NCBI RefSeq assembly: GCF_900115345.1
Contig: NZ_FOWC01000002.1
Location: 806,001 to 870,000 of the forward strand
Direction of reading: 5' to 3'
DNA from: Amycolatopsis rubida
GTDB lineage: Bacteria; Actinomycetota; Actinomycetes; Mycobacteriales; Pseudonocardiaceae
Length of the DNA: 64,000 nucleotides
The notes beneath the pieces were generated by a model. It ran no database searches and was not told the DNA's origin. It saw nothing but the letters and a program-made list of their open reading frames with translations. Of the stretch, positions 63,857 to 64,000 are shown one piece after another. A program made the position numbers and the translations under genes. Position 1 is the first letter of the stretch. Every line of letters starts with the position of its first letter.

Positions 63857-64000
63857 ATGGCGGGCAAGGGCACTCCGGCGACGGCGCTGCTGCAGAAGCA
63901 GAAGGTGGCGCACACCGTGCACACCTACGACCACGACCCCCGGGCGGAGTCGTTCGGCCTGGAGGCGGTGGAAGCGCTGGGCCTGGAGCCCGGCCGGGTG
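63857..64000 (+). CDS. ybaK: YbaK/EbsC-type aminoacyl-tRNA deacylase (5' part; runs off the window)
   Basis: 48 residues present, starting [20 protein letters not shown] and [20 protein letters not shown], the start of Cys-tRNA(Pro) deacylase YbaK. It removes cysteine wrongly attached to tRNA-Pro. It is divergent from sigR; its upstream 60 bp overlap the sigma-R promoter. Similar genes lie near sigH in mycobacteria. Confidence 0.88.
   Translation, partial: MAGKGTPATALLQKQKVAHTVHTYDHDPRAESFGLEAVEALGLEPGRV

Overview
This is about 64 kb of very GC-rich actinobacterial chromosome. I infer a Pseudonocardiales member, most likely Amycolatopsis or a close relative. The evidence is strong G/C third-position bias, frequent GTG starts, a Kgd/OdhA-type 2-oxoglutarate dehydrogenase E2-E1 fusion, and a right-hand block (whiB1, pdtaS, bL37, rsrA, sigR, ybaK) ordered much like the Mycobacterium tuberculosis whiB1-sigH region.

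Left flank (1-12.6 kb): metX (cut by the window edge) and metY, a small membrane protein, a PucR-type regulator, a frameshifted PPOX-fold gene behind a quinone oxidoreductase, alanine dehydrogenase, a 1251-residue fused heterodimer-type ABC exporter, a VOC protein and a small Cys-containing hypothetical protein.

Centre (13.2-37.1 kb): an aromatic (type II) polyketide cluster. The minimal PKS is ACP, CLF (Gln161) and KS-alpha. It comes with a DpsC-like KSIII (Ser-His-Asp instead of Cys-His-Asn) and a free acyltransferase, which points to a non-acetate starter. The first-ring enzymes are a C9-type ketoreductase, a didomain aromatase/cyclase and a DpsY-type cyclase. Further genes are an acyl-CoA ligase fused in frame to an ABM (anthrone-oxygenase type) domain, a FabL-like enoyl reductase, three FAD monooxygenases, two SnoaL-like proteins, two more SDRs (one without the catalytic Tyr), two DnrK-fold methyltransferases, an MFS exporter and one SARP regulator. 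There are no glycosyltransferase, deoxysugar or aminotransferase genes, so the product is probably an unglycosylated tetracene/anthracycline-like polyketide; this is inference. Candidate SARP boxes (TCGA-like heptamers every 11 bp) lie in at least three of the cluster's promoter regions, and most genes are coupled by ATGA/GTGA overlaps.

Right of the cluster (37.3-58 kb): kgd, a deazaflavin-type nitroreductase divergent from an FAD oxidoreductase plus MFS pair, a complete OpuC-type glycine-betaine/choline ABC importer, a BpsA-like aminopropyltransferase, malic enzyme, an RmlC-like epimerase, a Tat-exported cholesterol oxidase, a histidine phosphatase, two GNATs and a secreted alpha/beta hydrolase.

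Right end (58.4-64 kb): a lipid/diacylglycerol kinase, whiB1 with two CRP-like sites, a decayed GNAT pseudogene, the PdtaS-type sensor kinase, the 24-residue ribosomal protein bL37 (too short for usual ORF calling), and the sigR-rsrA thiol-stress pair with a self-type sigma-R promoter. A family of long perfect hairpins (GTCGTGAG...CTCACGAC) recurs at gene ends across the window, two of them identical over 46 bp.
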